From positions 1-64,000 of the forward strand of contig DGEI01000013.1 in the NCBI GenBank assembly GCA_002385885.1: a stretch of 64,000 bases of DNA, written 5' to 3'. Position 1 is the stretch's first letter. Every line of letters starts with the position of its first letter. A program made the translations under genes and the position numbers. This document shows, one piece after another, positions 37,784 to 47,214 of the stretch. Source of the stretch: Firmicutes bacterium UBA3930 (lineage in GTDB: Bacteria > Bacillota > Clostridia > Caldicoprobacterales > Caldicoprobacteraceae). The notes beneath the pieces were generated by a model, which saw only the letters and a list, made by a program, of their open reading frames with translations, was not told the origin of the DNA and made no database searches.

Positions 37784-38932
37784 ATGCAGAGAGATAAATT
37801 ATTAATGACTCCCGGACCCACCATGATACCTTACAGAGTCAGGGAGACAATGGCAAGACAGATAATTCATCATCGTACAAAAGAGTTCGAACAATATTTT
37901 GTAAAAATGAATGAAGGCCTGAAAAAGGTGTTCCAAACACAATATCCTGTGTTAACCCTGGTCTCATCGGGGACCGGCGGCATGGAGGCCGCTGTTGCCA
38001 ACGCTTTCTCCCCTGGCGACAAAGTTATCGCTGCCAGTACGGGAGTCTTCGGTGACAGATTTGTAAAAATAGCGTCACGGTTCGGACTGGATGTTGATGT
38101 TATATGCGTTCCGTGGGGAAACGGGATTGAACCTGAAGAGATTGAAAACCGCCTGAACGGGCCGGACGGCGACAAGATAAAAGGTGTCCTGATGACCCAT
38201 AACGAGACTTCTACAGGTGTGGCCAACAATATTGAAGCTATAGGGAAACTGTTAAAGGACCGCGACTGCTTATTCATTGTGGACGTAATCAGCTCTATGG
38301 GCGGATTGGAGGTTAAGACAGACGAATGGGGAATAGATATAGCAGTTGCCGGATCCCAAAAAGCGTTTATGCTGCCTCCCGGCCTTGCCTTTGTAAGCGT
38401 CAGCGAAAAGGCATGGGCTGCGATTGAAAAATCCAGACTGCCCAAATTCTATTTTGATTTCCTGGCATACAGAAAATCCCTGCTGAACAAGACAACCCCT
38501 TACACTACCGCTGCTTCTTTGGTTATTGCTGCCAGCGAAGCCGTTGAGATGATGCTTGAAGAAGGCCTGGATAATATATTTGCGCGGCACAGGAATCTGG
38601 GTGAAGCATGCAGGGCGGCCGTCAAGGCCATGGGTTTGCAGCTATTTGCTGATGAAAAGTATGCCTCGGACTTAATTACAGCTATCAAAGCTCCTGAGGG
38701 AATAGACATAGAAAAGGTAAGAAAGGCCATGAACCTGCAGTATGATATTATGATCGCAGGCGGCCAGCAGCATCTGAAAGGCAAGATCATCCGAATCGGG
38801 CACATGGGATATGTTGACGGTTTTGACCTGATAAGGACCCTGGCTGCCCTGGAGCTGTCGCTGGCCAGGGAAGGGTATCCCATTGAGCCGGGAACATCTG
38901 TATCAGCCGCACTAAAGGTACTAAAGATGTGA
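37784..38932 (+). CDS. Class V aminotransferase, probable serine-pathway enzyme
   Basis: 382-residue PLP-dependent aminotransferase of the serine-pyruvate/alanine-glyoxylate group, sometimes annotated as soluble hydrogenase subunit. MTPGPTMIPYRVRE opens it; SSGTGGMEAAV, HNETSTGVANNIE, VDVISSMGGLE and the PLP lysine in AGSQKAFMLPPGLAF follow. No serC of the usual type is present in the window. A serine T-box upstream and serA 13 bases downstream suggest it converts 3-phosphohydroxypyruvate to phosphoserine, or acts in glycine/serine exchange. The ATG at 37784 lies after GGGAGGG; a GTG at 37775 is inside that site. Confidence 0.88.
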   Translation: MQRDKLLMTPGPTMIPYRVRETMARQIIHHRTKEFEQYFVKMNEGLKKVFQTQYPVLTLVSSGTGGMEAAVANAFSPGDKVIAASTGVFGDRFVKIASRFGLDVDVICVPWGNGIEPEEIENRLNGPDGDKIKGVLMTHNETSTGVANNIEAIGKLLKDRDCLFIVDVISSMGGLEVKTDEWGIDIAVAGSQKAFMLPPGLAFVSVSEKAWAAIEKSRLPKFYFDFLAYRKSLLNKTTPYTTAASLVIAASEAVEMMLEEGLDNIFARHRNLGEACRAAVKAMGLQLFADEKYASDLITAIKAPEGIDIEKVRKAMNLQYDIMIAGGQQHLKGKIIRIGHMGYVDGFDLIRTLAALELSLAREGYPIEPGTSVSAALKVLKM

Positions 38933-38945
38933 GGTGATAAGCAAA

Positions 38946-40541
38946 ATGAAGATTTTACTGCCGGAAAAAATAGCAGCGAGCGGTATTGAACTTTTACGCA
39001 ATGATTTTGAAGTGGATGAAAAATACAACCTTTCACCTGAAGCCCTGTTGGAATGTATCGGGGAATATGACGCCCTGATTGTAAGGAGTGCAACCAAGGT
39101 AACCGCGGAGGTTATTGAAAAGGGAACCAAACTAAAAGTAATAGGGCGTGCAGGTACGGGAACGGATAATATCGATGTAAATACTGCCACAAGAAAAGGA
39201 ATTATAGTTGTAAATACTCCGGAAAGTAACAATATATCCACTGCGGAACATACCATAGCCTTGATGCTGGCTTTGGCGAGAAATATACCCCAGGCATACA
39301 GCACTCTGAAAAATGGAAAATGGCTGCGCAGCATGTTTAAAGGAGTAGAACTGTATAATAAAACGGTAGTAATACTTGGCCTGGGCAGGATCGGTTCCAA
39401 CGTGGCAAACCGTTTAAAGAGCTTCGGCATGAATGTCATGGGCTATGATCCCTATATCAGTGATGAGAGATTTGAAAGGCTCGGTGTTCAGCGTGTAACC
39501 TCAATAGAAGATGTTATGAGAGCTGCCGATTTCATTACCATACACCTGCCAAAAACCCCGGAAACAACAGGCATAATCGGAGAAAAAGAGCTGGATATGG
39601 CTAAGCCGGGCCTCAGAATTATCAACTGCGCCCGCGGCGGCCTGGTGGACGAAAATGCTTTGTACAATGCCCTTAAAACCGGTAAAATAGCCGGCGCCGC
39701 TGTTGATGTGTTTAAAGATGAGCCAAAAGAATCTGCCGGCGGCGCTGAGTTCCATCACAGGTTCCTGGAGCTTGATAATGTCATCTATACCCCTCATCTT
39801 GGCGCCTCAACCCGGGAAGCACAGGAGAATGTCGGCATTGACATTGCAAAACAGGTGTCAAAGGCGTTAAAAGGGCATGTAGTCAGTGCCGTTAACCTGC
39901 ACGGCCTGAATGTACAGAATATGGCCGCACTTTCTCCTTACCTGAAAATGGCTGAAATCCTTGGCAGATTGTATTATATTGCAGAAAAATCCCCTGTCCG
40001 GAAAGTTGAATTAATATACAGCGGCGACATTACAAACCAGGAGACTAAACTGGTTACCCTGTCATACCTGTCGGGACTGCTTGATCCCATAATGGAGGAG
40101 AGGGTCAACTTTGTAAACGTAGGAATGATGATTAAGGACCGGGGAATAGAAGTGGTGGAAAGCAAGCGCAGCGATGTGGACCACTATACCAACCTGGTTA
40201 CGGTAAAAGTTACTAACCATAAGAAGGAAGTAACCTTCGCCGGCACCGTATTTGGCAAGGATGAGATCAGGATTGTCAACTTTGGCGGGTATGAAGTAGA
40301 TTTCGAGCCGACTCCTTATATGCTTATCATACAGAACTATGACAAGCCGGGAGTTATAGGCAAGATTGGAACAATCCTGGGAGAAGCCAATGTAAATATT
40401 GCTACAATGCGGGTCAGCCAGAACCGCAGGGAGGAGAAAGCATTGATGGTTTTAAATATTGACCATGACGTAACTCCCGAAACAATTGAACGTATCAAAG
40501 AAGTGGATAATATATTTAAAGTCAGCCTTATAAAGCTATAA
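38946..40541 (+). CDS. serA: D-3-phosphoglycerate dehydrogenase
   Basis: Oxidises 3-phosphoglycerate to 3-phosphohydroxypyruvate with NAD, the first step of serine synthesis. 531 residues, the long type. NAD-binding GLGRIGSNVANRL, substrate and catalytic region NCARGGLVDENAL and TPHLGASTREAQENV, an intervening domain, and a C-terminal ACT domain (MLIIQNYDKPGVIGKIGTIL) for feedback control. The ATG at 38946 follows GAGGTGAT; an in-frame GTG at 38934 overlaps that site. It shares the serine T-box. Confidence 0.97.
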   Translation: MKILLPEKIAASGIELLRNDFEVDEKYNLSPEALLECIGEYDALIVRSATKVTAEVIEKGTKLKVIGRAGTGTDNIDVNTATRKGIIVVNTPESNNISTAEHTIALMLALARNIPQAYSTLKNGKWLRSMFKGVELYNKTVVILGLGRIGSNVANRLKSFGMNVMGYDPYISDERFERLGVQRVTSIEDVMRAADFITIHLPKTPETTGIIGEKELDMAKPGLRIINCARGGLVDENALYNALKTGKIAGAAVDVFKDEPKESAGGAEFHHRFLELDNVIYTPHLGASTREAQENVGIDIAKQVSKALKGHVVSAVNLHGLNVQNMAALSPYLKMAEILGRLYYIAEKSPVRKVELIYSGDITNQETKLVTLSYLSGLLDPIMEERVNFVNVGMMIKDRGIEVVESKRSDVDHYTNLVTVKVTNHKKEVTFAGTVFGKDEIRIVNFGGYEVDFEPTPYMLIIQNYDKPGVIGKIGTILGEANVNIATMRVSQNRREEKALMVLNIDHDVTPETIERIKEVDNIFKVSLIKL

Positions 40542-40557
40542 ATCAGATTAATGTTTG

Positions 40558-40588
40558 AATCCGGTTATATGACCGGATTTTTTTTTGC
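40558..40588 (+). terminator. Intrinsic terminator after serA
   Basis: AATCCGGT, loop TATATG, ACCGGATT and nine T. Confidence 0.94.
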
Positions 40589-40683
40589 CAAAAATTTATT
40601 TTTTAAATACGTTATCTTTTTTTTGCAATGAGGGATAATAAGCATACAAAATAAAAACCGGAGTTGATGGGTATATTGGGAAA

Positions 40684-41235
40684 ATGCTTAATGGAATAAA
40701 AAGCGGTTCACTGTCGGGACTGCCGGTTATATCTGCAAAAACCGGCAAAAACCTGGGAGTGGTTGTTGATATTATCCTTAAACCCGGCCGGAAAAAAATC
40801 GACGGCCTGATTATATCCGGGTATGGTTTGCTGGAACGAAAAAGGTATATTCCCCTTGAGCAAATCCGTACCATTGGGAAACATGCGGTTATTATTGAGG
40901 AAACTTTTTCTGATGACAGCAAATCCTCCGGGCTTTATGGCCGGTCCGGCGGGCGGTATGGCAGCAATATGGTCGGATACCAGCTTGTAAGAGGCGATGG
41001 ACAGGAACTGGGGCAAATAAGCGACATAATACTTAACCCCAATGACGGGACTATAGAAGGATATGAAGTTTCAAAAGGGATAATAGAAGATATTATTGAA
41101 GGCCGTTCCATCCTGCCGTATGATGCCTCAAATTCCGTCAGTGATGATGCGGTAATTGTTTCAATTGAACAGACCGACCAAATTCAACCCTATAACAAAG
41201 GAATCAGAAATATACTCGATGAAAACAGGAATTAA
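40684..41235 (+). CDS. PRC-barrel domain protein
   Basis: 183-residue soluble protein with two PRC-barrel repeats, at about residues 7-75 (GLPVISAKTGKNLGVVVDIILKPG) and 97-165 (GYQLVRGDGQELGQISDIILNPNDG), joined by a glycine/serine/arginine linker. PRC barrels occur in photosynthetic H subunits, RimM and many sporulation-related YlmC/YmxH-type proteins, usually binding partners rather than catalysing. The start is the ATG at 40684; the ribosome site is weak (GGAG further up). It heads a small cluster with YtxH and an AI-2E-type permease. Confidence 0.82.
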   Translation: MLNGIKSGSLSGLPVISAKTGKNLGVVVDIILKPGRKKIDGLIISGYGLLERKRYIPLEQIRTIGKHAVIIEETFSDDSKSSGLYGRSGGRYGSNMVGYQLVRGDGQELGQISDIILNPNDGTIEGYEVSKGIIEDIIEGRSILPYDASNSVSDDAVIVSIEQTDQIQPYNKGIRNILDENRN

Positions 41236-41253
41236 GAAAGGAGTGGATAATTA

Positions 41254-41436
41254 GTGAATAAATATCTAAGGGGCTTTATAGCAGGAAGTATGATGGGTAT
41301 TGCGGCAGGGATACTGTTTATGCCGAACAGAAACGGGGAAGTGAAAAAGAAGGTATTCGGTAACGGAAAGAACATTGTAGGAAGCGCTGCGCAGATGATG
41401 GCAGATATGATAACCGATATGAAACATAACAAATAA
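41254..41436 (+). CDS. YtxH domain small protein
   Basis: 60-residue protein. A hydrophobic N-terminus (YLRGFIAGSMMGIAAGILFMP) typical of YtxH/general stress proteins is followed by a basic segment and a short amphipathic tail. GTG start at 41254 after AAAGGAGTGG. It follows the PRC-barrel gene by 18 bases and ends inside a long hairpin. Function unknown; likely membrane-associated. Confidence 0.75.
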   Translation: MNKYLRGFIAGSMMGIAAGILFMPNRNGEVKKKVFGNGKNIVGSAAQMMADMITDMKHNK

Positions 41437-41473
41437 TTTGAGATAGGCCCAGGTAATGGGTCTATCTCAAATT
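41435..41473 (+). other. Long RNA hairpin overlapping the YtxH stop
   Basis: AATTTGAGATAGGCCCA and TGGGTCTATCTCAAATT form a 17-bp stem (one G-T pair) with loop GGTAA. It starts in the TAA stop and lacks a following T run, so it may be a weak terminator or a transcript-stabilising structure before the next gene. Confidence 0.65.
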
Positions 41474-41502
41474 ATGCAATATAAAATGAGGGCTGCTAGC
41501 AG

Positions 41503-42549
41503 GTGAAATCATATAAAAAGCTTATTTATGCCGGCCTGTTTTCTTTTTTTCTGTTTATTTTCATTTATATATCATTTGCATACTGGGAAAAACTGTTCAG
41601 CGTGCTTAGAATTATGCTGTATGCTTCCGTAATTTCGTACGTTCTGGTGCCGGCGGCTGAATGGCTGGAAAGGTATATGCCCGGTACGGCGGCAATACTG
41701 CTGTTATTCGCTGCATTGTCGGTCATTATAGCCGTTATATGCATACTGATTGTGCCGCCGTTTATTAACCAGGTTGCTTCATTGAGTGCGTACATCCCGG
41801 AACTTGTCTCCGAACTTAAGGCATTTTCCAGGGACATTCAATCCTGGCTGGAGAAAGCAGGAATAAATTTTGTCGTTCAGCAAAGTTTTGAAAAAGGCAT
41901 GGATATTCTGCAAAAACGTTTATTAAAGATAACACCGGGTATCGTTGAAAGGATTATGGACGGCGCAGCCGGTATTCCGGGATTTTTTTTGATACCTGTA
42001 CTAAGCTTTTACTTCCTGAGAGACAGGAAATACTTTAAGAAGAACATCATCAGGCTTATTCCTTTTCACCACAGAAAAAGCATAATACGCACTTTTTCCG
42101 AGATTCACCGCATACTTAACCGTTTTATCAGGAGCCAGTTAATTACTGCACTTGTTATCGGTATCTTTACCACCATAGGATTTCTGGCTATAAAACTGCC
42201 GTATGCGCTGGTCCTGGGAATAATACTGGGTGTTTTTGAAATCATACCGTACTTCGGCCCCTGGTTAGGGGCAATCCCTGCGGTCATTATCGCTATAATA
42301 AATGCTCCGACAAAGATTATCTGGACCATAATTGTGGTCATAATTGTCCAGCAGCTGGAAGGAAGCTTTATAACGCCGAAAATTATGGGAGATCATGTCG
42401 GGCTCCATCCGGTATACATCATTATTTCCCTGTGGCTTGGAGGCATCTTTTTCGGGATCCTTGGCATGCTTTTCGCAGTGCCGGTGGTGCTTGTAATCCG
42501 TGTTATTGTGAAAAACATCTACATAAATATAGCAAGCATATCGCCTTAA
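41503..42549 (+). CDS. AI-2E family transporter (YtvI/TqsA-like permease)
   Basis: 348-residue polytopic membrane protein of the AI-2E/PerM family. About eight hydrophobic segments: two to three before residue 95, a soluble region with SAYIPELVSELKAF, then FFLIPVLSFYFLRDRKYFKK, and the family signature GVFEIIPYFGPWLGAIPAVI with QQLEGSFITPKIMGDHVGLHPV. Firmicute members include the sporulation protein YtvI; ion antiport or signal export has been shown for others. GTG start at 41503 after TAGCAGG. A complete palindromic repeat follows 40 bases after its stop. Confidence 0.88.
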   Translation: MKSYKKLIYAGLFSFFLFIFIYISFAYWEKLFSVLRIMLYASVISYVLVPAAEWLERYMPGTAAILLLFAALSVIIAVICILIVPPFINQVASLSAYIPELVSELKAFSRDIQSWLEKAGINFVVQQSFEKGMDILQKRLLKITPGIVERIMDGAAGIPGFFLIPVLSFYFLRDRKYFKKNIIRLIPFHHRKSIIRTFSEIHRILNRFIRSQLITALVIGIFTTIGFLAIKLPYALVLGIILGVFEIIPYFGPWLGAIPAVIIAIINAPTKIIWTIIVVIIVQQLEGSFITPKIMGDHVGLHPVYIIISLWLGGIFFGILGMLFAVPVVLVIRVIVKNIYINIASISP

Positions 42550-42588
42550 ACATGCAGCACAACCGGTACAAAACCCAGCCTTATTTAT

Positions 42589-42754
42589 GCGAAGAATATT
42601 GCGGAGCCCGCATTGTGAAAAGGCCTGGAACCTGTTAGCGAAGCGGAGGAAAGCCGGAACCAGTCTGGCGCGCAGGCAAATTTTGGTGGAGGCCCGGAGC
42701 AGGTTTTACAGGTTCCTGGCCTTAAGCTCCAGCGAACGGAATAATATTCTTCAT
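42589..42754 (+). repeat. Complete palindromic repeat, about 166 bp
   Basis: Begins GCGAAGAATATTGCGGAGC and ends ACGGAATAATATTCTTC; the left terminus has diverged slightly. Internal AAGGCCTGGAACCTGTTAGCG and TTACAGGTTCCTGGCCTT are matching arms in which paired changes keep the stem, and AGCGGAGGAAAGCCGGAACC is shared with the copy at 14808. It lies between the AI-2E permease and the alaS promoter. Confidence 0.9.
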
Positions 42755-42793
42755 ACTCACTTCATACTATATACGCTTTAATCAGTGAGATCA

Positions 42794-42822
42794 TTGACAA
42801 AACAACACCGTTTCTATATAAT
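42794..42822 (+). promoter_or_regulatory. Consensus sigma-A promoter of alaS
   Basis: TTGACA (42794-42799), exactly 17 bases, TATAAT (42817-42822). It lies 40 bases after the palindromic repeat. Confidence 0.88.
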
Positions 42823-42829
42823 CTAGGAT

Positions 42830-43080
42830 AAATAACAGTATAATAAAACACAGTGAAGGGAAATAGTAGATCAGACCCAGGTCTTCAGAGAGGAGGGGAA
42901 AGGTGTAAGCCCTCTGGCCATGGACGATTGAAGCAGTCCCGGAGTGGTGCGGCTGAATGGAGTATGCTGCAACGGCAAATGTCCGTTACCTTTATGAGTG
43001 ACCGTATATATTACGGTAATGAGGGTGGTACCGCGTATAATGCGCCCCTCCCATGCGCTGGGAAGGGGCGCATATTTAAT
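42830..43080 (+). ncRNA. T-box riboswitch of alaS, alanine specifier GCA
   Basis: Stem I elements GTAGATCAGACCCAGG, AGAGAGGAGGGG and AAGGTGTAAGCCC are followed by GAAGCAGTCCCGGAGT; the specifier is GCA (42933-42935), an alanine codon. The tag GAGGGTGGTACCGCG is at 43021-43035. The terminator ATGCGCCCCTCCC/GGGAAGGGGCGCAT is at 43040-43078, with a weak T tract. It responds to uncharged tRNA-Ala and controls alaS. Confidence 0.93.
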
Positions 43081-43114
43081 TTATCCGGTTTGTAAGTTTA
43101 AGGAGGAATAAATC

Positions 43115-45763
43115 ATGAACAAAATGGGCTTAAATGAATTGCGCACAAAGTTTCTGGAATTCTTTGAAAGCAAAGATCATCTTATTTTACCGAGTTTTTC
43201 TTTAATACCTGAAAATGATAAGAGCCTTCTACTTATCAATGCAGGAATGGCTCCTTTAAAGCCATATTTTACCGGGCAGCAAACCCCGCCCAGGAAAAGA
43301 ATTGCCACCTGCCAGAAATGCATCCGCACTCCTGATATTGAACGGGTAGGGATGACGGCCAGGCATGGGACCTTTTTTGAAATGCTGGGCAACTTTTCAT
43401 TTGGCGATTATTTTAAAAAGGAAGCTATCGAATGGGCCTGGGAGTTTGTGACACAGGTTTTGCAGCTTCCCGAGGAACGTCTGTGGGTAAGCATTTACCT
43501 GGAAGATGATGAAGCTTTTGAAATATGGCACAAGGATATAGGACTTCCAAAGGACAGGATCGTCAGGATGGGGAAAGAGGATAATTTCTGGGAGATCGGC
43601 ACGGGTCCCTGCGGCCCTTGTTCGGAGATATACTATGATCGGGGGCCTGACAAAGGGTGCGGAAAACCTGACTGCGGGTTAGGCTGCGACTGCGATCGCT
43701 ATGTAGAATTCTGGAACCTGGTCTTCACACAGTTTGACAAAGACGAAGATGGAAACTATCACCGGCTTGCCCATCCGAACATCGATACCGGCATGGGACT
43801 GGAGAGGCTGGCTGCTATAATGCAGGAAACCGACTCCATCTTTGAGGTGGATGCTATATGGGGCATATTACAAAATGTAAGTCAAATTGCTGGAATTGAG
43901 TATGGAAGTTCCGGGAAGGCTGATGTTTCATTCAGGGTTATTACCGACCACATACGAAGCACCGTTTTTATGGTATCGGACGGTATACTGCCTTCCAATG
44001 AGGGCCGCGGGTATGTACTCAGAAGGGTATTGAGAAGAGCGGCCCGTCATGGAAAACTGCTGGGAATCAAAAAGCCGTTTTTGAGCCAATTGGCCAAGAC
44101 TGTAATCAATGAGTTTCATACAGCCTATCCGGAGCTGAAGGAACGGGAAGAGTACATCATCAAAATTATTGATATTGAAGAAGAAAGGTTTAATGAAACG
44201 GTGGATCAGGGATTGGATTATTTGAACGGCTATATCGATGAAATGGTCAGGAGCGGCCAAAAGGTCCTTGATGGCACAAAAGCCTTTAAGCTTTATGATA
44301 CCTATGGATTCCCGTTTGACCTGACAAAGGAAATCCTGCGGGAACATGGTATGGAAGTTGATGAAGAAGGTTTTTCAGAAGAGATGAGGATACAGAGGGA
44401 AAGAGCAAGGGCAGCCCACCAGGCTACTGACTATATGGGTATGGACAGTGATATATACAAGTTTATTGATTCAAAAATTCAGACCGAATTTGTCGGATAC
44501 AATACCCTTAATGCCGAAAGCAGGGTATGTTATCTGATTAAAGATGATACCCGGGTGGATACTGCCTGTCAGGGTGATGAAATTGCCGTTATCCTGGATA
44601 AAACTCCTTTTTATCCGGAAGGCGGCGGACAGGTTGCTGATCAGGGCTATCTGAAAACATCTGAATGCGTTGTCGAGATTAATAACGTTCAAAGGCTGTT
44701 TGGCAGCAGGATAATCCACTTCGGCAAAGTTGTCAAAGGCAGGTTAAACAGCGGTGAAACCGTGATGGCGCAGGTCAACGAGGATTTAAGGACTGCAACT
44801 GCCCGCAACCATACCACTACCCACCTGCTTCACCGGGTTCTGAGAAATGTACTGGGGGCCCATGTTGAACAGGCCGGATCCCTGGTATCGCCATACAGGC
44901 TTCGTTTTGATTTCTCCCATTTTGCATCCCTGTCCACCGAGGAACTCATAACAATTGAAAAACTGGTAAACAGGGAGATTATGAGGGTTATTCCTGTTGA
45001 AGTGATAGAAACAACATATAACCATGCCAGGGAGATGGGAGCCATTGCCCTGTTTGGTGAAAAATACGAGGATAAAGTAAGAGTGATTAAAATTGGAGAT
45101 TTCAGCATGGAGCTTTGCGGTGGAACCCACCTTACCAATACAGGCCAGGCCGGTATGTTTAAAATATTGAGCGAATCAGGGATTGCTGCCGGAATTCGCA
45201 GGATTGAAGCCGTAACCGGCTTTGAGGTTTACAACCATATATTGAACCAGGAGCAGTTAATAAACAATGCTGCCCGCCAGCTGAAAGCAAATCCTTCCGA
45301 CATTGAAAAACGGGTAGAGGGCCTGCTGAACCGTATAAAGGAGCAGGAAAGGGAAATTGACCGGCTTCGGAACAAAGTGGCTGCAAACAGCATTAACTCA
45401 CTGCTGGAGTCAAAAAAAGCGGTGGGAGCGGTTAACTGCATAGTGTCCCGGGTTGAAGGGCTGGACATTGAAGGGCTCCGCAATATGGTAGATAATCTGA
45501 AAGACAGGCTGAAGTCAGGTGTAATTGTGCTGGCCGCTGTGAATGACGACAGGGTTATCTTCTCGGCAGGCGCTACAAAAGACGTTGTAGCTCAAGGCGT
45601 CCATGTCGGCAATTTACTGAGGGAAACAGCAAAGATAACCGGAGGCGGAGGCGGAGGCCGTCCTGATATGGCGCAGGCCGGCGGAAAGGATGCAGGCAGG
45701 CTGGAAGAGGCATTAAATCAGGTGGAAGCTATACTCGCCAAACAGCTGGGCATAGGTTCTTAG
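43115..45763 (+). CDS. alaS: Alanyl-tRNA synthetase
   Basis: Class II synthetase, 882 residues, full length. N-terminal catalytic core ([51 protein letters not shown]), editing domain with [11 protein letters not shown] and [10 protein letters not shown] supplying the zinc site, a coiled-coil segment, and a glycine-rich C-Ala domain ([16 protein letters not shown]). ATG start after AGGAGG. The last two codons (Gly-Ser) and the TAG stop fall inside a fragment of the palindromic repeat, so the natural C-terminus has probably been replaced by repeat sequence. Confidence 0.97.
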   Translation: MNKMGLNELRTKFLEFFESKDHLILPSFSLIPENDKSLLLINAGMAPLKPYFTGQQTPPRKRIATCQKCIRTPDIERVGMTARHGTFFEMLGNFSFGDYFKKEAIEWAWEFVTQVLQLPEERLWVSIYLEDDEAFEIWHKDIGLPKDRIVRMGKEDNFWEIGTGPCGPCSEIYYDRGPDKGCGKPDCGLGCDCDRYVEFWNLVFTQFDKDEDGNYHRLAHPNIDTGMGLERLAAIMQETDSIFEVDAIWGILQNVSQIAGIEYGSSGKADVSFRVITDHIRSTVFMVSDGILPSNEGRGYVLRRVLRRAARHGKLLGIKKPFLSQLAKTVINEFHTAYPELKEREEYIIKIIDIEEERFNETVDQGLDYLNGYIDEMVRSGQKVLDGTKAFKLYDTYGFPFDLTKEILREHGMEVDEEGFSEEMRIQRERARAAHQATDYMGMDSDIYKFIDSKIQTEFVGYNTLNAESRVCYLIKDDTRVDTACQGDEIAVILDKTPFYPEGGGQVADQGYLKTSECVVEINNVQRLFGSRIIHFGKVVKGRLNSGETVMAQVNEDLRTATARNHTTTHLLHRVLRNVLGAHVEQAGSLVSPYRLRFDFSHFASLSTEELITIEKLVNREIMRVIPVEVIETTYNHAREMGAIALFGEKYEDKVRVIKIGDFSMELCGGTHLTNTGQAGMFKILSESGIAAGIRRIEAVTGFEVYNHILNQEQLINNAARQLKANPSDIEKRVEGLLNRIKEQEREIDRLRNKVAANSINSLLESKKAVGAVNCIVSRVEGLDIEGLRNMVDNLKDRLKSGVIVLAAVNDDRVIFSAGATKDVVAQGVHVGNLLRETAKITGGGGGGRPDMAQAGGKDAGRLEEALNQVEAILAKQLGIGS

Positions 45764-45797
45764 CCTTGAGCACCAGTGATTGGAATAGTATTCTGCA
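45752..45797 (+). repeat. Partial palindromic repeat (right end) fused to alaS 3' end
   Basis: AGGTTCTTAGCCTTGAGCACCAG, then GGAATAGTATTCTGCA: the last 45 bases of the family. The alaS stop (TAG, 45761-45763) is the TAG of the repeat's conserved TTCTTAGCC. A lone terminal palindrome, GAAGAATATTCTTC, stands at 45852-45865, about 50 bases further on. Confidence 0.8.
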
Positions 45798-45963
45798 AAA
45801 GCGTATTATGAGTCATGCGATTTTCATTGGACTGTCAAAGATGTGTTGTGTGAAGAATATTCTTCCAAAAATATTTTACAAAAATACCGATTTGTATTTG
45901 AAAAAAGATGTAAAATCGAGTATGATAACATTGAAGAACTCGATTAGAAGGCAGGTAAATAAC

Positions 45964-46224
45964 ATGAACCGTGATCCTCAGGAAACCATGATGTTTAATG
46001 TTAAAAAGGAGCTTTCCGATACCCCAAAAGGGATACTCTTAAGCGTTTATAAGGCGTTGGAAGAGAAAGGCTACAACCCTATAAACCAACTGGTTGGTTA
46101 TTTTATTTCAGGAGATCCAACCTATATTACCAGCCATAAAAATGCCCGTTCCTTAATAAGGAAAATGGAAAGGGATGAACTGCTGGAAGAGTTGGTCCGG
46201 TTCTATGTGGATAGTCATCGGTAG
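45964..46224 (+). CDS. ireB: IreB family regulatory phosphoprotein
   Basis: 86-residue cytoplasmic protein of the IreB/YrzL (DUF965) family. In Enterococcus, IreB is phosphorylated on N-terminal threonines by the PASTA kinase IreK and limits cephalosporin resistance; T8 in [12 protein letters not shown] is the matching residue here. [40 protein letters not shown] is the strongly conserved body. The ATG at 45964 is the conserved start; the frame is open back to alaS, but that stretch is repeat-derived. The alaS-ireB-ruvX order is conserved in Firmicutes. Confidence 0.95.
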   Translation: MNRDPQETMMFNVKKELSDTPKGILLSVYKALEEKGYNPINQLVGYFISGDPTYITSHKNARSLIRKMERDELLEELVRFYVDSHR

Positions 46225-46244
46225 ACAAATGAAGGGATGCAATA

Positions 46245-47192
46245 ATGCAATACACCAAGCTGGGAAATACTGATATACTGGTTTCAAAACTCTGCTATGG
46301 TTCGCTGACATTAGGGCCATTGCAAAAAAATCTTCCGCTTAAAGATGGTGCAGCAGTTATAGAAAAAGCTGTAGATTTGGGTGTCAATTTTATCGATACG
46401 GCTGATCTTTATGGTACCTATCCCTACATAAGGGAAGTGTTAAAAACCCATAAAGATCTTATAGTAGCATCAAAATCCTATGCTTATGATACCGAAACCG
46501 CCAGTGAGACGTTGGAACGAGCCTTGCGTGAAACAGGCCGGGATTATATCGACATATTCCTTCTTCATGAACAAGAGGGGCCCCTTACGCTGAAAGGCCA
46601 TAGGGAAGCCCTCGAATATTTTATTGCAAGAAAACAAGAGGGAATTATACGCGCTGTAGGTATATCCACACACCACACAGCTGCAGTGAAAGCCGCTGCT
46701 TTAATGAGCGAGGTAGATATAATACATCCTATTCTCAATTATAAGGGATTGGGTATTGTTGATGGAACCCGCCAGGAAATGGAAGAAGCCATAAAGCTGG
46801 CTTATGAATGCGGCAAAGGCATATATATTATGAAGGCTCTGGGCGGCGGGCATTTAATTGCAGATATCAGGCAGGCATTTGATTATATATTGTCTTTCCC
46901 GTACGCCCATTCAATTGCTGTCGGTATGCAGAGAATTGAAGAAGTATATGCCAATGTGAGTTACTTTGAAAGCGGCACCATACCGAATAATTTGCAGGCA
47001 GCATTGGAATCCTATGATAGAAAACTGTTTATACAGGATTGGTGTATCGGATGCGGAAAATGCGTTGAAAGATGTTCCCAGGGTGCCCTAAGCATCGATT
47101 CAGAAGGACAGGCTTTTGTAATGCAGGATAAGTGTTTGCTTTGCGGCTATTGCGGATCAGTCTGTGATCAGCTGGCCATTAAGGTAATTTGA
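46245..47192 (+). CDS. Aldo/keto reductase with C-terminal 2[4Fe-4S] ferredoxin domain
   Basis: 315-residue fusion. The TIM-barrel aldo/keto reductase part (about 1-255) has the catalytic DTADLYG and KSYAYD motifs and DIFLLHEQEG. The last 60 residues hold two cluster motifs, CIGCGKCVERC and CLLCGYCGSVC, of bacterial ferredoxin type. Such fusions are common in anaerobes, where electrons may come from ferredoxin rather than NADPH; substrates are unknown. ATG start after GAAGGGATG. It lies between ireB and ruvX, which are usually adjacent, so it may have been inserted. Confidence 0.9.
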   Translation: MQYTKLGNTDILVSKLCYGSLTLGPLQKNLPLKDGAAVIEKAVDLGVNFIDTADLYGTYPYIREVLKTHKDLIVASKSYAYDTETASETLERALRETGRDYIDIFLLHEQEGPLTLKGHREALEYFIARKQEGIIRAVGISTHHTAAVKAAALMSEVDIIHPILNYKGLGIVDGTRQEMEEAIKLAYECGKGIYIMKALGGGHLIADIRQAFDYILSFPYAHSIAVGMQRIEEVYANVSYFESGTIPNNLQAALESYDRKLFIQDWCIGCGKCVERCSQGALSIDSEGQAFVMQDKCLLCGYCGSVCDQLAIKVI

Positions 47193-47214
47193 CATTACAG
47201 GGAGGAAAACCCAA

